A stretch of DNA of 7,395 nucleotides from Alphaproteobacteria bacterium (lineage in GTDB: Bacteria; Pseudomonadota; Alphaproteobacteria; Rhodospirillales; Rhodospirillaceae): NCBI GenBank assembly GCA_003250275.1, contig QKGW01000307.1, positions 1-7,395 on the forward strand. Direction: 5' to 3'. Made by a program: the position numbers and the translations under genes. Position 1 is the first letter of the stretch. Each line of letters opens with the position of its first letter. Below, piece after piece: positions 5,385 to 7,395 of the stretch. A model generated the notes under the pieces. The model did no database searches, was not told the DNA's origin, and saw only the letters and a program-made list of their open reading frames with translations.

Positions 5385-6773
5385 ATGCAGACCAGCGAAA
5401 CTCAAGTCGCCGAATTGGTGCGGAAGATTCTCGAAGAAATGCAGGTCTCGCCGCCGAGCGAGGCGATCGACGGCATCTTCGCGACCATCGACGACGCGGT
5501 CGAGGCCGCAGTGGCGGCGCAAAAGGCGCTGCTCGCCCTGACCCTCGAAAAGCGGGGCGAGATCATCGAACTGATCCGCGCCCGGGTGCTGGACTCGAAC
5601 GAACGGCTCTCGCGCCTCGCGGTGAGCGAGACCCACCTCGGCCGCGTCGAGGACAAGATCCGCGAGAACATTCTCTGCTGCAAGAAGACCCCTGGGATCG
5701 AAGACATCCGGCCGCTCGCACTCTCCGGCGACAACGGCATGATGCTCCTCGAATACGCCCCGGTGGGGGTGATCGGGGCCCTCACCCCGATCACCAACCC
5801 GACCGGCACCTTCATCAACAACACCATCTCGATGGTCGCGGCGGGCAACGCGGTGGTGTTCAACTGCCATCCGAGCGCCAAGGAAACCAGCAAGCAGATG
5901 CTGCTGCTGCTGCATCAGGCGATCGTCGACGCAGGCGGGCCGCCCGGCCTCGTCGGCATGGTCGCCGAACCGACGCTCGACAGCGCCAACGCCCTGGTCT
6001 CGCATCCGAAGATCAACATGCTCGTCGCCACCGGCGGCAAGGCGGTGGTCGACGTGGTGCTGCGCTCGGGCAAGAAGGCGATCGGCGCGGGCGCTGGCAA
6101 CCCGCCGTGCCTCGTCGACGAGACCGCGAACCTCCGCCGCGCCGCCAACTGCATCGTCAACGGCGCTTCGGTGAACAACAACATCTTCTGCATCTGCGAG
6201 AAGGAAGTGATCGTGGTGCAGGAGGTCGCCGACGTTCTCACCAAGTTCATGGAGGAGACCGGGCGCGCCTATCAGCTCTCCCCCGAGGAGGCGCAGAAGG
6301 TCACCGACCTCGTCGTCGTCGACGGCCACATCAACGGCAAGTACATCGGCCGCGATGTGCAGGTGATCCTCAAGGACGCCGGGATCATCGTCAACGACGC
6401 CTGCCGCCTCGCGTTCTTCCACGCCGAGAAGGATCATCCGCTGGTGTGGATCGAGCAGATGATGCCGATCCTGCCGATGGTGACGGTCAAGACCGTGCAG
6501 GAGGGCATCCGCTTCGGCGTCGAGGTGGAGAAGGGCAACCGCCACACCGCGATCATGCACTCGACCAACATCGACAACCTCACCGCCTTCGCGCGTGCGG
6601 TGCAGACCACGATCTTCGTCAAGAACGCGCCGTGCTACGCCGGCATCGGCCTGGGCGGCGAGGGGCACACCTCGTTCACCATCGCCGGGCCGACCGGCGA
6701 GGGCCTGACCTCGGCCCGCACCTTCACGCGCCAGCGCCGCTGCGTGCTGGCGGAATCGTTCCGCATCATCTGA
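5385..6773 (+). CDS. pduP: CoA-acylating propionaldehyde dehydrogenase with encapsulation peptide
   Basis: PduP oxidises the aldehyde made by diol dehydratase (propionaldehyde, or 3-hydroxypropionaldehyde if glycerol is used) to acyl-CoA with NAD+, inside the microcompartment. Length is 462 residues, normal for PduP. Residues 4-19, SETQVAELVRKILEEM, are the typical N-terminal lumen-targeting helix, followed by a short Pro/Ser linker before the dehydrogenase domain. The nucleotide-binding region includes LLEYAPVGVIGALTPITNPT (121-140) and GNAVVFNCHPSAK (154-166). The catalytic Cys is Cys269 in ASVNNNIFCICEKEVIV (261-277), aligned with the PCIAEK-type site of known PduP. Cys271 is an extra nearby cysteine. 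GPTGEGLTSARTFTRQRRC (435-453) is the standard C-terminal signature. The start is fixed by GGAG at 5374-5377 and by the complete encapsulation helix. EutE is the close paralogue; diol dehydratase context favours PduP. Confidence 0.95.
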   Translation: MQTSETQVAELVRKILEEMQVSPPSEAIDGIFATIDDAVEAAVAAQKALLALTLEKRGEIIELIRARVLDSNERLSRLAVSETHLGRVEDKIRENILCCKKTPGIEDIRPLALSGDNGMMLLEYAPVGVIGALTPITNPTGTFINNTISMVAAGNAVVFNCHPSAKETSKQMLLLLHQAIVDAGGPPGLVGMVAEPTLDSANALVSHPKINMLVATGGKAVVDVVLRSGKKAIGAGAGNPPCLVDETANLRRAANCIVNGASVNNNIFCICEKEVIVVQEVADVLTKFMEETGRAYQLSPEEAQKVTDLVVVDGHINGKYIGRDVQVILKDAGIIVNDACRLAFFHAEKDHPLVWIEQMMPILPMVTVKTVQEGIRFGVEVEKGNRHTAIMHSTNIDNLTAFARAVQTTIFVKNAPCYAGIGLGGEGHTSFTIAGPTGEGLTSARTFTRQRRCVLAESFRII

Positions 6774-6780
6774 GGCGGTC

Positions 6781-7395
6781 ATGGCTCGTATGATGAAGGC
6801 CGCGGTGGCGCGCGCATTCGGCGCGCCGCTCTCGATCGAGGAAGTGCCGGTGCCCGAGCCGGGTCCGGGGGAGGTGCTGGTGCGCATCCGCGCCTCCGGC
6901 GTCTGCCACACCGACCTGCACGCGGTCGACGGCGACTGGCCGGTGAAGCCGCGCCTGCCGCTGATCCCCGGACACGAGGGCGTCGGCACCGTGGTCGCCC
7001 TCGGCGAAGGGGTGGAGCGGCTGTGCATCGGCGATTGCGTCGGCATCGCCTGGCTGCATTCGGCGTGTGGCGAGTGCGAGTACTGCACCTCGGGCTGGGA
7101 AACCCTGTGCAAGTGCCAAACCAACACCGGCTACACCGTCGACGGCACCTTCGCCGAATACGCCCTCGCCGACGCGGACTACGCGATTCCGATCCCGGAA
7201 GGGGCGAACCTCGTCGAGATCGCGCCGATTCTCTGCGCCGGGGTGACGGTCTACAACGCGCTCAAGCGCACCGAGGCGCGCAAGGGCGACTGGGTGGCGA
7301 TCTCGGGCATCGGCGGCCTCGGCCACATGGCGATCCAGTACGCGCGGCTGATGGGATTCCAGGTCTGCGCGGTGGATATCGACGACGACAAGCTG
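6781..7395 (+). CDS. adhP: Zinc-dependent alcohol dehydrogenase, AdhP-like (3' truncated)
   Basis: This is a medium-chain, zinc-dependent alcohol dehydrogenase. The frame is open for 205 codons to the window edge, out of roughly 340 expected. Catalytic-zinc residues are Cys42 in SGVCHTDLH and His65-Glu66 in PGHEGVG, with Cys152 in LCAGVTVYNALK as the third usual ligand. The structural-zinc set is Cys96, Cys99, Cys102 and Cys110 in ACGECEYC then ETLC. The Rossmann motif GIGGLGHMAIQYA is at 176-188, so NAD(H) is the likely coenzyme (the acidic Asp199 follows at the end of strand 2). The start is ATG 6781, 7 nt after the pduP stop, with GAGG at 6772-6775. ATG 6790 or 6793 would give the more usual MKAAV beginning. 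No encapsulation helix is visible at the N-terminus. In this locus it probably reduces the aldehyde to alcohol and recycles NAD+ for PduP, the role of iron-dependent PduQ elsewhere. Confidence 0.92.
   Translation, partial: MARMMKAAVARAFGAPLSIEEVPVPEPGPGEVLVRIRASGVCHTDLHAVDGDWPVKPRLPLIPGHEGVGTVVALGEGVERLCIGDCVGIAWLHSACGECEYCTSGWETLCKCQTNTGYTVDGTFAEYALADADYAIPIPEGANLVEIAPILCAGVTVYNALKRTEARKGDWVAISGIGGLGHMAIQYARLMGFQVCAVDIDDDKL

Noticed and set aside
4473..7127. An 884-codon open frame on the - strand, antisense to pduN through the alcohol dehydrogenase
   Set aside because: Same cause: GC-rich complement with Arg/Ala/His-rich translation and no motif, lying over genes with intact active sites.

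Overview
The window is part of one + strand operon for a bacterial microcompartment (BMC) of the coenzyme B12-dependent diol dehydratase (Pdu-like) type. Base composition is very GC-rich (about 70% by eye), third codon positions are almost all G or C, and Shine-Dalgarno sites are clear. The mixture of Pdu-like, Eut-like and CsoS1D-like parts together with this composition suggests a proteobacterium, possibly an alphaproteobacterium. That assignment is a guess, because there is no rRNA or other marker here.

Layout from left to right: the C-terminal half of the diol dehydratase reactivase large subunit (pduG, 1-951, cut by the window start); the reactivase small subunit pduH (948-1439); a hexameric BMC-H shell protein with an unusual 110-residue proline-rich tail (1450-2085); a tandem-domain trimeric BMC-T shell protein of the gated CsoS1D/CcmP type (2148-2765); the actin/Hsp70-fold protein EutJ (2769-3698); a flavoprotein-fold protein with an N-terminal encapsulation-like helix (3701-4495); the pentameric vertex protein PduN/EutN (4500-4772); a stand-alone PduO-C/GlcG/HbpS-like protein (4776-5342); the CoA-acylating aldehyde dehydrogenase PduP with its encapsulation peptide (5385-6773); and the first 205 codons of a zinc-dependent alcohol dehydrogenase (6781 to the window end). 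Most genes overlap or are separated by 13 nt or less. The only larger gaps are 62 nt before the BMC-T gene and 42 nt before pduP. Each of these holds a GC-rich hairpin followed by an A-rich stretch and a ribosome binding site. No promoter or convincing rho-independent terminator is visible, and no stretch over 300 bases lacks a gene.

Inferred working of the system: a B12 diol dehydratase (pduCDE, presumably just upstream) turns a 1,2-diol or glycerol into an aldehyde. PduGH reactivates that enzyme. PduP oxidises the aldehyde to acyl-CoA with NAD+, and the alcohol dehydrogenase reduces aldehyde to alcohol and recycles NAD+. The three shell gene types seen here (BMC-H, BMC-T, BMC-P) are in principle sufficient for a shell. 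Phosphotransacylase (PduL), cobalamin adenosyltransferase and a regulator are not in this window.

The least ordinary points are the TonB-like Glu-Pro then Lys-Pro tail on the BMC-H protein, a C-terminal encapsulation-like helix on PduH, the poorly understood encapsulated flavoprotein, and a zinc alcohol dehydrogenase where classical Pdu operons carry the iron-dependent PduQ.
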